Source: Cellulosimicrobium cellulans
GTDB lineage: Bacteria; Actinomycetota; Actinomycetes; Actinomycetales; Cellulomonadaceae
Reading direction: 5' to 3'
DNA: 64,000 nt
NCBI RefSeq assembly: GCF_024124905.1
Contig: NZ_JAMXST010000001.1
Span: 992,001 to 1,056,000 of the forward strand
Shown here: positions 43,738 through 51,546 of the stretch, piece by piece
Layout of the letters: each line of letters begins with the position of its first letter
Numbering within the stretch: position 1 is the stretch's first letter
Notes under the pieces: generated by a model
Databases searched by the model: none
What the model saw: only the letters and a program-made list of their open reading frames with translations
What the model was told of the DNA's origin: nothing
Translations under genes and position numbers: made by a program

Positions 43738-44463
43738 ATGAGCGACGCACCGCGCACGGGCCGGCACCCCGGCGAGCCCCACCACCCGGAGAGCACCGGG
43801 TCACGCCTCAATCGGCTGCGCGCCGGGGTCCTGGGCGCGAACGACGGCATCGTGTCGACGGCGGGCGTCGTCGTCGGCGTCGCGGCGACGAGCACGTCGA
43901 TCCCCGTCATCGCGACGGCGGGCGGGGCGGCGCTCCTCGCGGGAGCGCTGTCCATGGCGGCTGGCGAGTACGTCTCCGTGAGCACGCAGCGCGACACCGA
44001 GAAGGCCCTGCTCGCGACCGAGCGCCGTGAGCTCGCCGAGATGCCGGACGCCGAGCTCGCGGAGCTCGCGGGGATCTACGAGGCGAAAGGGCTCACACCC
44101 GACCTCGCGCGCCAGGTCGCGGTCCAGCTCACCGAGCGCGACCCGCTCGCCGCGCACGCCGACGCCGAGCTGCACATCGACCCCGACGAGCTCACCAGCC
44201 CGTGGGAGGCCGCGGTCGCGTCCATCGTGTCGTTCACGGTGGGCGGCCTGCTGCCGCTCGCGGCGATCCTGCTCGCCCCGGCGACCATCCGCATCCCGCT
44301 CACGTTCGTCGCCGTCGTGCTCGCGCTCGTGCTCACGGGCTGGGGCTCCGCGCGCCTCGGGAACGCGCCGACCCGGCGCGCGACGATCCGGACCGTCGTC
44401 GGCGGCGCGGTCGCGATGGGCGTGACCTACGCGATCGGGTCGCTGCTCGACGTCAACGTGTAG
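43738..44463 (+). CDS. VIT1/CCC1-family metal transporter
   Basis: The protein has 241 residues. The family signature RLNRLRAGVLGANDGIVSTAGVVVGVA (~21-48) is followed by MAAGEYVSVSTQRDTEKA, a soluble acidic helical insert (~85-145; RRELAEMPDAELAELAGIYEAKGL) that in VIT1 binds metal, and three helices in the C-terminal half (AAVASIVSFTVGGLLPLAAILL, FVAVVLALVLTGWGSARLG and VVGGAVAMGVTYAIGSLL). Members move Fe2+ or Mn2+ out of the cytosol. ATG at 43738 gives the expected N-terminus. Confidence 0.9.
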   Translation: MSDAPRTGRHPGEPHHPESTGSRLNRLRAGVLGANDGIVSTAGVVVGVAATSTSIPVIATAGGAALLAGALSMAAGEYVSVSTQRDTEKALLATERRELAEMPDAELAELAGIYEAKGLTPDLARQVAVQLTERDPLAAHADAELHIDPDELTSPWEAAVASIVSFTVGGLLPLAAILLAPATIRIPLTFVAVVLALVLTGWGSARLGNAPTRRATIRTVVGGAVAMGVTYAIGSLLDVNV

Positions 44464-44488
44464 CGCGGCGCTGCGGCAGAATCGAGCC

Positions 44489-44992
44489 GTGGCCAAGAAG
44501 TCGAAGTCGTCCGCGCACGCCGGCACGCCCGCGGTCGCGCTCCTCGAGCGCGAGGGCGTCGCCCACACGCTGCACCCGTACGAGCACGACCCGTCGAGCG
44601 ACCTGTCCTACGGGCTCGAGGCGGCCTCGGCGATCGGGGTGCCCGCGGAGCAGGTGTTCAAGACCCTGCTCGCGGTCGTCGACGGCGCCGCGCTCGTCGT
44701 GGGGATCGTGCCCGTCGACCGTCAGCTCGACCTCAAGGCCCTCGCCAAGGCGGCGGGCGGCAAGAAGGCGAGCATGGCCGAGCCCGCCGCGGCCGAGCGC
44801 GCGACGGGCTACGTCGTCGGCGGCATCTCGCCCCTGGGCCAGAAGCAGCGCCACCGCACGTTCCTCGACGACACCGCGCGCGCGTTCGACGCCGTCTACG
44901 TCTCGGGTGGCCGCCGCGGCCTCGACGTCGGCCTCGCGCCGTCGGACCTCCTGCGCCTCACGGCGGGCACCACGGCCCCGATCGCGAGGTAG
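44489..44992 (+). CDS. ybaK: YbaK/EbsC-type Cys-tRNA(Pro) deacylase
   Basis: The protein has 167 residues. The YbaK domain shows GTPAVALLEREGVAHTLHPYEHD, VPAEQVFKTLLAVVDGAALVVGIVPVDRQLDLKALAKAAGGKKASMAEPAAAERATGYVVGGISPLGQKQ, including the conserved Lys in VFKTLL and the GGISP loop. It hydrolyses Cys-tRNA(Pro) formed by ProRS error. The start is a GTG 25 bases after the VIT1-family stop. The protein ends ...APIAR and its TAG stop lies within the GAGGTAGAGC repeat. Confidence 0.9.
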   Translation: MAKKSKSSAHAGTPAVALLEREGVAHTLHPYEHDPSSDLSYGLEAASAIGVPAEQVFKTLLAVVDGAALVVGIVPVDRQLDLKALAKAAGGKKASMAEPAAAERATGYVVGGISPLGQKQRHRTFLDDTARAFDAVYVSGGRRGLDVGLAPSDLLRLTAGTTAPIAR

Positions 44993-45052
44993 AGCCCCGG
45001 TCGGCCGAGGTAGAGGCCTGGTCTACCTCGCGGTACCGGGGCTCTACCTCGC
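44984..45052. repeat. GAGGTAGAGC repeat block, locus 2 (convergent junction)
   Basis: GCGAGGTAGAGCCCCGGT (44984-45001) and its exact reverse complement (45035-45052) are 18-bp arms. Between them are another direct copy with one change (CGAGGTAGAGGCCTGGTC, 45006-45023) and a partial inverted copy (CTACCTCGCGG). The block covers the last codons and stop of ybaK and ends 7 bases before the end of the convergent YccF-type gene. Confidence 0.8.
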
Positions 45053-45058
45053 GGTCCG

Positions 45059-45457
45059 TCAGCGCTGGTAGGCGGTGTACGGGGCGTCGGTCGGGACGAT
45101 GTCCTTGCCGAGCGGCAGGAGCGAGACGGGGATCATCTTGAGGTTCGCGATCCCGAGCGGGATGCCGATGATCGACACGAACAGCGGGATCGCGGTGACG
45201 ACGTGACCGATCGCGAGCCAGATCCCGGCCACGACCACCCAGATGACGTTGCCGATCGTCGACCACGCGCCCGCGGTCGGCTTGTCCACGACCGTGCGGC
45301 CGAACGGCCACAGCGCGTACCCGGCGATGCGGAACGACGCGATGCCGAACGGGATCGTGACGATGAGGATGCAGCAGATGATGCCCGCCAGGACGTAGCC
45401 CAGGGCGAGCCACAGCCCGGCGAACACGAGCCAGATGATGTTGAGCAGTGTCTTCAC
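45059..45457 (-). CDS. YccF-domain membrane protein
   Basis: The protein has 132 residues made of two repeats of the YccF/DUF307 unit: MKTLLNIIWLVFAGLWLALGYVLAGIICCILIVTIPFGIASFRIAGYALWPFGRTVV and then STIGNVIWVVVAGIWLAIGHVVTAIPLFVSIIGIPLGIANLKMIPVSLLPLGKDIV. Each repeat gives two transmembrane helices. Function is unknown. The length is that of the family and the start ATG is clear. Confidence 0.9.
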   Translation of the reverse strand: MKTLLNIIWLVFAGLWLALGYVLAGIICCILIVTIPFGIASFRIAGYALWPFGRTVVDKPTAGAWSTIGNVIWVVVAGIWLAIGHVVTAIPLFVSIIGIPLGIANLKMIPVSLLPLGKDIVPTDAPYTAYQR

Positions 45458-45567
45458 GGCACCGTCCTTTCGCGCACCATTCTCGCCGATCAGGGTGCCG
45501 GTGCGGATCCGGGACCACCCTGAGACGACCCGGGTCTCGGGCGACCCGCCCGGCCTAGACTGACCGC

Positions 45568-46314
45568 ATGCCCCTCCCCGACCCGTCGTCCGTGCTGCCC
45601 GCGCAGATCGCGCAGAACCTCGCCCGGGTGCGGAGCAGGGTCGACGACGCCGCCCGCGCGGCCGGGCGTGCGCCGTCGGACGTGCGGCTGCTCGTGGCGA
45701 CCAAGACGCAGCCGGCGGACGCCGTGCGCGCGGTCGTCGAGGCCGGCGCGGACCTGATCGGCGAGAACCGCGTCCAGGAGCTCGTCGCGAAGGCCCCCGA
45801 CCTCGCCGACCTCGTGGCCGCGGGGCGTGTCGAGGTCCACATGATCGGCCACCTGCAGCGCAACAAGGTCAACCAGGTGCTCGCGACCGCCACGGGCGTC
45901 GAGAGCGTGGACTCGCTCGCGCTCGCCGAGGCGCTCGCGGCGCGCTGTGCGCGCGACGGCCGCGTGCTCGACGTCCTGGTCCAGGTCAACGTCTCGGGCG
46001 AGGAGTCCAAGTCGGGCGTCCGGCCCGACGACGCCCCCGCCCTCGCGACCGCCGTCGCGGCGCTCGACGGGCTGCGCCTGCGAGGCTTCATGACGATCGG
46101 CGCGAACGCCCCCGACGAGACGCTGGTGCGCGCGGGATTCGCGCGCCTGCGCGAGGTGCGCGACGCCGTCGCGGGCTCGGGCGCTCCCGGGACCGGAGAC
46201 GCGCGCGAGCTGTCGATGGGCATGAGCGGCGACCTCGAGCTCGCGATCGCCGAGGGCGCGACGATCGTCCGCGTCGGCACCGCCGTCTTCGGCCCGCGAC
46301 CCACGCCGAGGTAG
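45568..46314 (+). CDS. yggS: YggS-family pyridoxal phosphate homeostasis protein
   Basis: The protein has 248 residues with an alanine racemase-like TIM barrel. The PLP lysine is in RLLVATKTQPADAVR (~45), with GENRVQELVAK, HMIGHLQRNKVNQVL and VQVNVSGEESKSGV, and the C-terminal phosphate-binding SMGMSGDLELAIAEGATIVRVGTAVFG. It controls intracellular PLP levels and amino acid balance. In many actinobacteria it sits in the ftsZ-sepF cluster, but no division gene is nearby here. The chain ends ...RPTPR, with a TAG stop from the repeat. Confidence 0.9.
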   Translation: MPLPDPSSVLPAQIAQNLARVRSRVDDAARAAGRAPSDVRLLVATKTQPADAVRAVVEAGADLIGENRVQELVAKAPDLADLVAAGRVEVHMIGHLQRNKVNQVLATATGVESVDSLALAEALAARCARDGRVLDVLVQVNVSGEESKSGVRPDDAPALATAVAALDGLRLRGFMTIGANAPDETLVRAGFARLREVRDAVAGSGAPGTGDARELSMGMSGDLELAIAEGATIVRVGTAVFGPRPTPR

Positions 46315-46377
46315 AGCTCGCGGTCGCGACGTAGAACCCCGGGAGCTCTACCTCGCGACCGGCAGCTCTACCTCGCG
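46307..46377. repeat. GAGGTAGAGC repeat block, locus 3 (convergent junction)
   Basis: CGAGGTAGAGCT (46307-46318) pairs with AGCTCTACCTCG (46344-46355), and a second inverted copy (AGCTCTACCTCGCG, 46364-46377) follows 20 bases later. A diverged direct copy (GCGACGTAGAACCCCGGGA) starts near 46326. The block lies between yggS and the convergent lipoate ligase-like gene and contains the yggS stop codon. Confidence 0.75.
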
Positions 46378-46387
46378 GGTGACGGCG

Positions 46388-47437
46388 TCACGGGACGCGC
46401 GCGGTCCACTCCGGCGTCGAGAACTTCGTGCGCGCGAGCTCCTGGGCGCGCTCGCGCTCCTCGGGCGTGACCTTGCCCTCGACCGTCCGGTAGCGCGACC
46501 GGAAGTGCCGCTTGAACGCCTCGATGACGTCCTCGCGCGCCATGCCCGTCTGCGAGCGCACCGGGTCGACGCGCTTGTTCGCGCTCGTCGTGCCCTTGTC
46601 GGAGAGCTTCTCGCGGCCGATGCGCAGCACCTCGGTCATCTTGTCGGCGTCGATGTCGTACGCCATCGTCACGTGGTGGAGCACCGCTCCCCCGCGCAGG
46701 CGCTTCTGCGCCGCGCCCGCGATCTTGCCTGCGGGCGACGCGATGTCGTTGAGCGGCTTGTACGTCGCCTCGACACCGACGTCCGCGAGCGCGCCGAGCA
46801 CCCAGTCGTCGAGGAACGCGTAGGAGCGCTCGAAGCTCAGGCCCTCGACGAGCGACCCGGGCACGTAGAGCGAGTAGGTGATGGTGTTCCCCGGCTCGAC
46901 GAACATCGCGCCCCCGCCGGAGATGCGGCGCACGACCGTCACGCCGTGGCGCTCGGCGCCCTCCGGGTCCACCTCGTTGCGCAGCGACTGGAACGACCCG
47001 ATGATCACCGCGGGCGACGCCCACTCCCAGATCCGCAGCGTCGGGCCGCGGCGGCCGGCGTCGAGCTCCTCGGTGAGCACCTGGTCGAGCGCGAGGTGCA
47101 TCGCCGGCTCCTCCGGGCCCTCGTGCACGATCTCGAAGGTGTGGTCGCCCCAGCCCGTCGCGTGCCCGAGGGCTCGCCGGACGGCGATGGCGACCGCCTC
47201 CGGCGAGAAGCCGATCATCGTGACGTCCTCGCCGAGAGCGCCCTGGACGGCGCTCGCGAGCTGCGCGACCGTCGCCGTCTCCGGCATGCCCGTGAGCGCG
47301 CCGTCGATGTCCTCGAGCGCGTCGTCCGGCTCGAGGAAGAAGTCGCCGCTCACCGCGACGCGAGCGAGCCGCCCGGCCTCCACCTCGACGTCGACCGCCA
47401 CGAGCTTGCCACCGGGAACCTTGTACTCACCACGCAC
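46388..47437 (-). CDS. Lipoate-protein ligase-like protein with N-terminal LplB-type domain
   Basis: The protein has 349 residues. Residues ~1-90 (GKLVAVDVEVEAGRLARVAVSGDFFLEP, DIDGALTG) match the accessory domain that is C-terminal in E. coli LplA and separate (LplB) in Thermoplasma. Residues ~105-330 are the BPL_LplA_LipB catalytic fold with GSFQSLRNEV, the RRxxGGG motif RRISGGGAMFVEPG and the catalytic Lys in ASPAGKIAGAAQKRLRGG. It should attach lipoate, or octanoate, to E2 and GcvH domains. The swapped order is notable. The GTG start (VRGEYKVPGG) is used. Confidence 0.8.
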   Translation of the reverse strand: MRGEYKVPGGKLVAVDVEVEAGRLARVAVSGDFFLEPDDALEDIDGALTGMPETATVAQLASAVQGALGEDVTMIGFSPEAVAIAVRRALGHATGWGDHTFEIVHEGPEEPAMHLALDQVLTEELDAGRRGPTLRIWEWASPAVIIGSFQSLRNEVDPEGAERHGVTVVRRISGGGAMFVEPGNTITYSLYVPGSLVEGLSFERSYAFLDDWVLGALADVGVEATYKPLNDIASPAGKIAGAAQKRLRGGAVLHHVTMAYDIDADKMTEVLRIGREKLSDKGTTSANKRVDPVRSQTGMAREDVIEAFKRHFRSRYRTVEGKVTPEERERAQELARTKFSTPEWTARVP

Positions 47438-47505
47438 CCGTCCACCCTAAGCCCGCGGGGCCCCGGCTCGACGGGAGACGTCGGTCACGGGGGTCCGGTG
47501 ACGGC

Positions 47506-49164
47506 TCAGCGCGGGTCGACGCCCGCGTGGACCAGCCCGTAGATCGCGGAGTCGGTCAGCGCCTCCCAGGCGGCCTCGATGAGGTTCGGCCCGACGCCGA
47601 CCGTCGACCACGAGGTCGAGCCGTCGGTCGTCTCGATGAGGACGCGCGTGATCGCATCGGTCCCCTGCTCGGTGTCGAGGATGCGGACCTTGAAGTCGAT
47701 GAGCTCGAACACGTCGATCTCGGGGTAGACGCGGCCGAGCGCGAGCCGGAGCGCGTGGTCGAGCGCGTTGACGGGCCCGTTCCCCTCGCCGGTCGTGACG
47801 ATGCGCTCGCCCCCGGCGTGGAGCTTGACGGTCGCCTCCGCCGTGGCCTCGGTGCCGCGCGACCCGGCCCGCTCGACGATCGTGCGCCAGCTCTCGACGC
47901 GGAAGTACGGGGGGCGCTCGCCCGTGATCTCCTCGCGGAGCAGCAGCTCGAACGACGCGTCCGCGGCCTCGTAGGTGTAGCCGTTCGCCTCGTCGTCCTT
48001 CACGCGGTTGGTCACGCGCGTGAGGAGCTCGCCCTGGCCCGACAGGTCGAAGCCGAGCTCGCGGCCCTTGAGCTCGATCGACGCGCGACCGGCCATGTCG
48101 GAGACGAGCATGCGGATGTCGTTGCCGACCGCCGTCGGGTCGATGTGCTGGTAGAGGTCCGGGTCGACCTTGATCGCGCTCGCGTGCAGCCCCGCCTTGT
48201 GCGCGAACGCGCTCGCGCCGACGTACGGCTGGCGCGCGTACGGGGAGATGTTGGTGATCTCGCTGATCGCGTGCGAGATGCGCGTGGACTCCTCGAGCCC
48301 CTCTCCGGTCAGGGTCCGCAGCCCGTGCTTGAGCTCGAGGTTCGCGACGACCGTCAGCAGGTCGACGTTGCCCGTGCGCTCCCCGTACCCGTTGACCGTC
48401 CCCTGGACGTGGGCCGCGCCGGCCTCGACGGCCGCGAGCGTGTTCGCGACGGCGCACCCCGAGTCGTTGTGCGCGTGCATGCCGAGCAGCGCGTCGCCCG
48501 GGAGCGCGTCGCGCCCGTGCGGGAGCCCGACGGCGTCGCGCAGCTCCTCGACGATCTCGACGACCCAGGTCGGCAGCATCCCGCCGTTGGTGTCGCACAG
48601 GGCGACGACCTCGGCCCCGGCCTCGAACGCGGCCTGCACGGCGGAGCGCGTGAACGCCGGGTCGTGCCGGTAGCCGTCGAAGAAGTGCTCCGCGTCGACG
48701 ACGACCCGCCGGCCCTCGCCCACGAGGAACGACACCGTGTCGGTGATCATGGCGAGCCCCTCGTCGGGCGTCGTGCGCAGCGCACGCTCGACGTGCCGCA
48801 CGTCCGACTTGGCGACGAGCGTCACGACGGGCGCCTCCGAGTCGACGAGCGCCCGGACCTGCGGGTCGTCCCACGCGCGCAGCCCGGCCTTGCGGGTCGA
48901 GCCGAACGCCGCGAGCACGGCGTGGCGCAGGTCGAGCTCCTTGGCAGCGCGGCGGAAGAACTCCGTGTCCTTGGGCACCGCGCCCGGCCAGCCGCCCTCG
49001 ATGAACCCGACGCCGAGCTCGTCGAGCAGCGGGGCGATGGCGAGCTTGTCGGCGACGGAGAGGTTCATGCCCTCCTGCTGCGCGCCGTCGCGCAGGGTCG
49101 TGTCGTAGACGTGGAAGACCCGGGCCTCGCGGGGGCCGGTCACGGGGGTCGTCGCCGAGGTCAT
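47506..49164 (-). CDS. cimA: Citramalate synthase
   Basis: The protein has 552 residues. It condenses pyruvate with acetyl-CoA to (R)-citramalate, opening a threonine-independent route to 2-ketobutyrate and isoleucine. The N-terminal HMGL-like barrel has VYDTTLRDGAQQEGMNLS (~19-36), VVALCDTNGGMLP and the metal-binding GMHAHNDSGCAVANTLAAVEAGAAHVQGTVNGYGERTGN. A C-terminal LeuA-type regulatory dimer domain (~410-545) with LIDFKVRILDTEQGTDAITRVLIETTDG suggests feedback control. Length and motifs favour cimA over leuA. ATG at 49164 follows GGAAGAGG. A leader peptide and terminator precede it. Confidence 0.92.
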   Translation of the reverse strand: MTSATTPVTGPREARVFHVYDTTLRDGAQQEGMNLSVADKLAIAPLLDELGVGFIEGGWPGAVPKDTEFFRRAAKELDLRHAVLAAFGSTRKAGLRAWDDPQVRALVDSEAPVVTLVAKSDVRHVERALRTTPDEGLAMITDTVSFLVGEGRRVVVDAEHFFDGYRHDPAFTRSAVQAAFEAGAEVVALCDTNGGMLPTWVVEIVEELRDAVGLPHGRDALPGDALLGMHAHNDSGCAVANTLAAVEAGAAHVQGTVNGYGERTGNVDLLTVVANLELKHGLRTLTGEGLEESTRISHAISEITNISPYARQPYVGASAFAHKAGLHASAIKVDPDLYQHIDPTAVGNDIRMLVSDMAGRASIELKGRELGFDLSGQGELLTRVTNRVKDDEANGYTYEAADASFELLLREEITGERPPYFRVESWRTIVERAGSRGTEATAEATVKLHAGGERIVTTGEGNGPVNALDHALRLALGRVYPEIDVFELIDFKVRILDTEQGTDAITRVLIETTDGSTSWSTVGVGPNLIEAAWEALTDSAIYGLVHAGVDPR

Positions 49165-49305
49165 GGTGCCTCTTCCTGCCGTTCGTCGTGTCGCGGACGC
49201 CGCAGCGCCCGCCCCTCTGGTCCGTCTCCCAGGACGCCGGGCGGGGCCCTCGTGAGGCGGGAGGCCCGGCATCCGTGCCGCCGGGCGGGGGTGGTGCCCA
49301 GCAAC

Positions 49306-49332
49306 AAAAAAACCCCCCGAGGGTGCGGGAGG
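49306..49332 (-). terminator. Attenuator terminator upstream of cimA
   Basis: On the minus strand CCTCCC, an 8-base loop and GGGGGG form a stem followed directly by seven T residues, a classical intrinsic terminator, 142 bases before the cimA start. A second stem with CCGGT/ACCGG arms lies between the leader stop and this hairpin, as expected for alternative attenuator structures. The rest of the 337-bp region between cimA and the plus-strand membrane gene holds only this leader and a promoter region. Confidence 0.85.
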
Positions 49333-49363
49333 TCTGCGCGTCCGGTGAGTGCTACCGGGCGCG

Positions 49364-49408
49364 CTACTCGATAATGAGCTGGGAGACGAGGTGTGTCACA
49401 GGGCACAT
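49364..49408 (-). CDS. cimA leader peptide
   Basis: The 14-codon frame reads MCPVTHLVSQLIIE and ends in TAG. Six of its residues are Val, Leu or Ile, with adjacent Ile-Ile just before the stop. It is followed by a pause-type hairpin and the T-run terminator. This is the layout of ribosome-mediated attenuation in ilv/leu operons, so cimA expression should rise when charged branched-chain tRNAs are scarce. The ribosome binding site is weak. Confidence 0.75.
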   Translation of the reverse strand: MCPVTHLVSQLIIE

Positions 49409-49501
49409 GGTGCCACAGGTTCGGCGAGGATGGACACGAGCGTCCATCCACCGAGCCGCCCACCGCCCTCGGGCACGGCGGCGACCGACCGAGGAGTGAC
49501 G

Positions 49502-50095
49502 ATGAGCGACCCGACGCCGGGCGGCTACGACCCGCAGAACCCCCCGACGCGCCGGTACGGGCAGCCCCCCGTGCCGCAGCACGCCCAGCCCCCCGCGATC
49601 CCCCCGACGGACCCGCAGGCCGGCTTCCCCGAGCAGAGGCCGCCCGTCAATCCCGCGGACCCGCGCCTCGCGGTCGAGGCGGGCCGGTTCTGGGCGGGCG
49701 CCGCGGCGACGGCGCTCGTCGCCGCGCTCATCGGGCTGCTCGGCGTGATCATCTTCGAGCGCATCTTCGCGATCACGCTCGTGCCGCCGCCCGACCTGTT
49801 CGGCACGGGGTCGCGCCAGGCCGCGTGGGCGATCGACGGGGCGATCCTCGCCGTCCTCGCGGCGGGCGTCCTGCACCTGCTCATCCTCAGCACGCCGCGC
49901 CCGCGCGCGTTCTTCGGCTGGATCATGGCGCTCGTCATCGTCGTGATCGCGGTGCTCCCGTTCGCCTGGTCGAGCGACGTCACGGCGGCGGCCCTGTCCG
50001 GGCTCATCAACCTGCTGATCGGCATCGCGGTCTGGTCGCTGCTCGCGGGAGTCGCCGGGCGCACCATCGTCGTGCGGCCGGCGACCGCCGTCTGA
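49502..50095 (+). CDS. Actinobacterial four-helix membrane protein, DUF6069-like
   Basis: The protein has 197 residues. A Pro/Gln-rich N-terminal segment (~1-55) is followed by four helices (RFWAGAAATALVAALIGLLGVIIFERIFAI, WAIDGAILAVLAAGVLHLLIL, FFGWIMALVIVVIAVLPFAW and LSGLINLLIGIAVWSLLAGVAGRTI). The pattern resembles the DUF6069 family, which has no known role. ATG at 49502 has GAGGAG 7 bases upstream. It is convergent with ilvE through a strong terminator. Confidence 0.7.
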   Translation: MSDPTPGGYDPQNPPTRRYGQPPVPQHAQPPAIPPTDPQAGFPEQRPPVNPADPRLAVEAGRFWAGAAATALVAALIGLLGVIIFERIFAITLVPPPDLFGTGSRQAAWAIDGAILAVLAAGVLHLLILSTPRPRAFFGWIMALVIVVIAVLPFAWSSDVTAAALSGLINLLIGIAVWSLLAGVAGRTIVVRPATAV

Positions 50096-50134
50096 TTTGC
50101 CGGTCGTCGCGCGTCCCACGCGCCGACCGACACG

Positions 50135-50181
50135 CACGACGACGGGGTGCCCTCCCGCGGGAGGGGCACCCCGTCGTCGTG
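50135..50181. terminator. Bidirectional terminator between the DUF6069-like gene and ilvE
   Basis: CACGACGACGGGGTGCC (50135-50151) pairs with GGCACCCCGTCGTCGTG (50165-50181), a perfect 17-bp stem that continues with CTCCC/GGGAG. It lies midway between the two convergent genes. Confidence 0.85.
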
Positions 50182-50205
50182 CCGGGTGCGGACGGGCCGC
50201 CCGAC

Positions 50206-51339
50206 TCAGGCGAGGCGGCGCAGCCAGCCGTGGCGGTCGGCCGCGCGCCCGGTCTGGATGTCGGTGAGCTCGGCGCGGATCGCCATGGTGAGCGACCCCG
50301 CCTCGCCGCCGCCGATGGTGTGGTCGAAGTCGGACCCCGCGAGGCGCCCGATGGGGGTGATGACGGCGGCCGTGCCGCACGCGAACACCTCGGTCACGGA
50401 GCCGTCCTGAATCCCGGCGAGGACGTCGGTGAGCGGGATGCGGCGCTCGACCACGTCGTGCCCGCGGTCGGTGAGAAGGCGGATGATCGACGAGCGCGTC
50501 ACGCCCTCGAGGATCGAGCCGCTGAGCTCGGGGGTCTCGACCGAGCCGTCCGCCTTGACGACGAACACGTTCATGCCGCCGAGCTCCTCGAGGAACGTCC
50601 GCGTGCCGGAGTCGAGGAAGCACACCTGCTCGCACCCGTGCTGCTGCGCGACCACCTGCGGGAGCAGGCTGGAGGCGTAGTTGCCGCCGCACTTCGCGTC
50701 ACCGGTGCCCCCGGCGCCCGCGCGGCTGTACTCGCGGTCGACCCAGATGGACACGGGCTTCACGCCGCCCGAGAAGTAGGGCCCCACCGGGGAGGCGATC
50801 ACCAGGTACTCGGCCTCGAGCGACGGACGCACGCCGAGGAACGCCTCCGACGCGTACATGAACGGGCGCAGGTAGAGGCTCGCCTCGTCGCCGCTGGGCA
50901 CCCAGTCGACGTCCGTGCGCACGAGCGCCGTGATCGACCCGACGAAGTCGTCGACGGACAGGGCCGGGAGCGCGAGGCGGTGGGCCGAGCGGGCGAAGCG
51001 CGCCGCGTTCGCCTCGGGGCGGAACGTCCACACGGACCCGTCGGCGTGGCGGTACGCCTTCATGCCCTCGAAGATCTCCTGCGCGTAGTGCAGGACGGCG
51101 GTCGCCGGGTCCAGCAGGAGGGGGCCGTACTTCTCGATGCGGCGGTCGACCCACCCGTCCGTCGAGTTCCAGCTGATCCGCGCCATGTGGTCCGTGAAGA
51201 CCGTGCCGAACTTCGGGGCCGCGATCGCGGCCTCGCGCTCGGCGGGCGGCGTCGGGGCGTCCGTCGGGCGGACGTCGAACAGGGCGATGAGGTCTTCCTC
51301 CGAGGAGGACGGCTGGTGCTGCGCTGCGAGGGTGCTCAT
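50206..51339 (-). CDS. ilvE: Branched-chain amino acid aminotransferase
   Basis: The protein has 377 residues and is a class IV PLP aminotransferase that makes Ile, Leu and Val from their 2-oxo acids. The PLP Lys is in GTGDAKCGGNYASSL (~210). Other signatures are FGTVFTDHMARISWNSTDGW, LHYAQEIFEGMKAYRHADGS and RSSIIRLLTDRGHDVVERRIPLTD. It is the long BCAT form typical of actinobacteria and eukaryotes. Two adjacent ATGs exist (51342 and 51339); the second is 7 bases from AAAGG and is chosen. It lies between cimA and leuB on the same strand. Confidence 0.93.
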   Translation of the reverse strand: MSTLAAQHQPSSSEEDLIALFDVRPTDAPTPPAEREAAIAAPKFGTVFTDHMARISWNSTDGWVDRRIEKYGPLLLDPATAVLHYAQEIFEGMKAYRHADGSVWTFRPEANAARFARSAHRLALPALSVDDFVGSITALVRTDVDWVPSGDEASLYLRPFMYASEAFLGVRPSLEAEYLVIASPVGPYFSGGVKPVSIWVDREYSRAGAGGTGDAKCGGNYASSLLPQVVAQQHGCEQVCFLDSGTRTFLEELGGMNVFVVKADGSVETPELSGSILEGVTRSSIIRLLTDRGHDVVERRIPLTDVLAGIQDGSVTEVFACGTAAVITPIGRLAGSDFDHTIGGGEAGSLTMAIRAELTDIQTGRAADRHGWLRRLA

Positions 51340-51515
51340 CATGAGGCCTTTCACCTGGCGACCCGGGTGGTCTCCGCCTAGTTTTCCACGACCGCACGGC
51401 TCGTGCGGCGATCCGCGCGAGGGTACGACGACGGCAGGCGTCACCGGGTCAGAACGGGAGGGATCCGGTCCTGGGGCGATGACGACCGAGGTGCGGGGAC
51501 TGCGGGCGAACCGGT

Positions 51516-51540
51516 GCCCGGGTCCGTGCGGGACCCGGGC
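51516..51540 (-). terminator. Terminator downstream of leuB
   Basis: GCCCGGGTCC (51516-51525) pairs perfectly with GGACCCGGGC (51531-51540), 6 bases past the leuB stop, separating leuB from ilvE. Confidence 0.7.
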
Positions 51541-51546
51541 GGCGTG

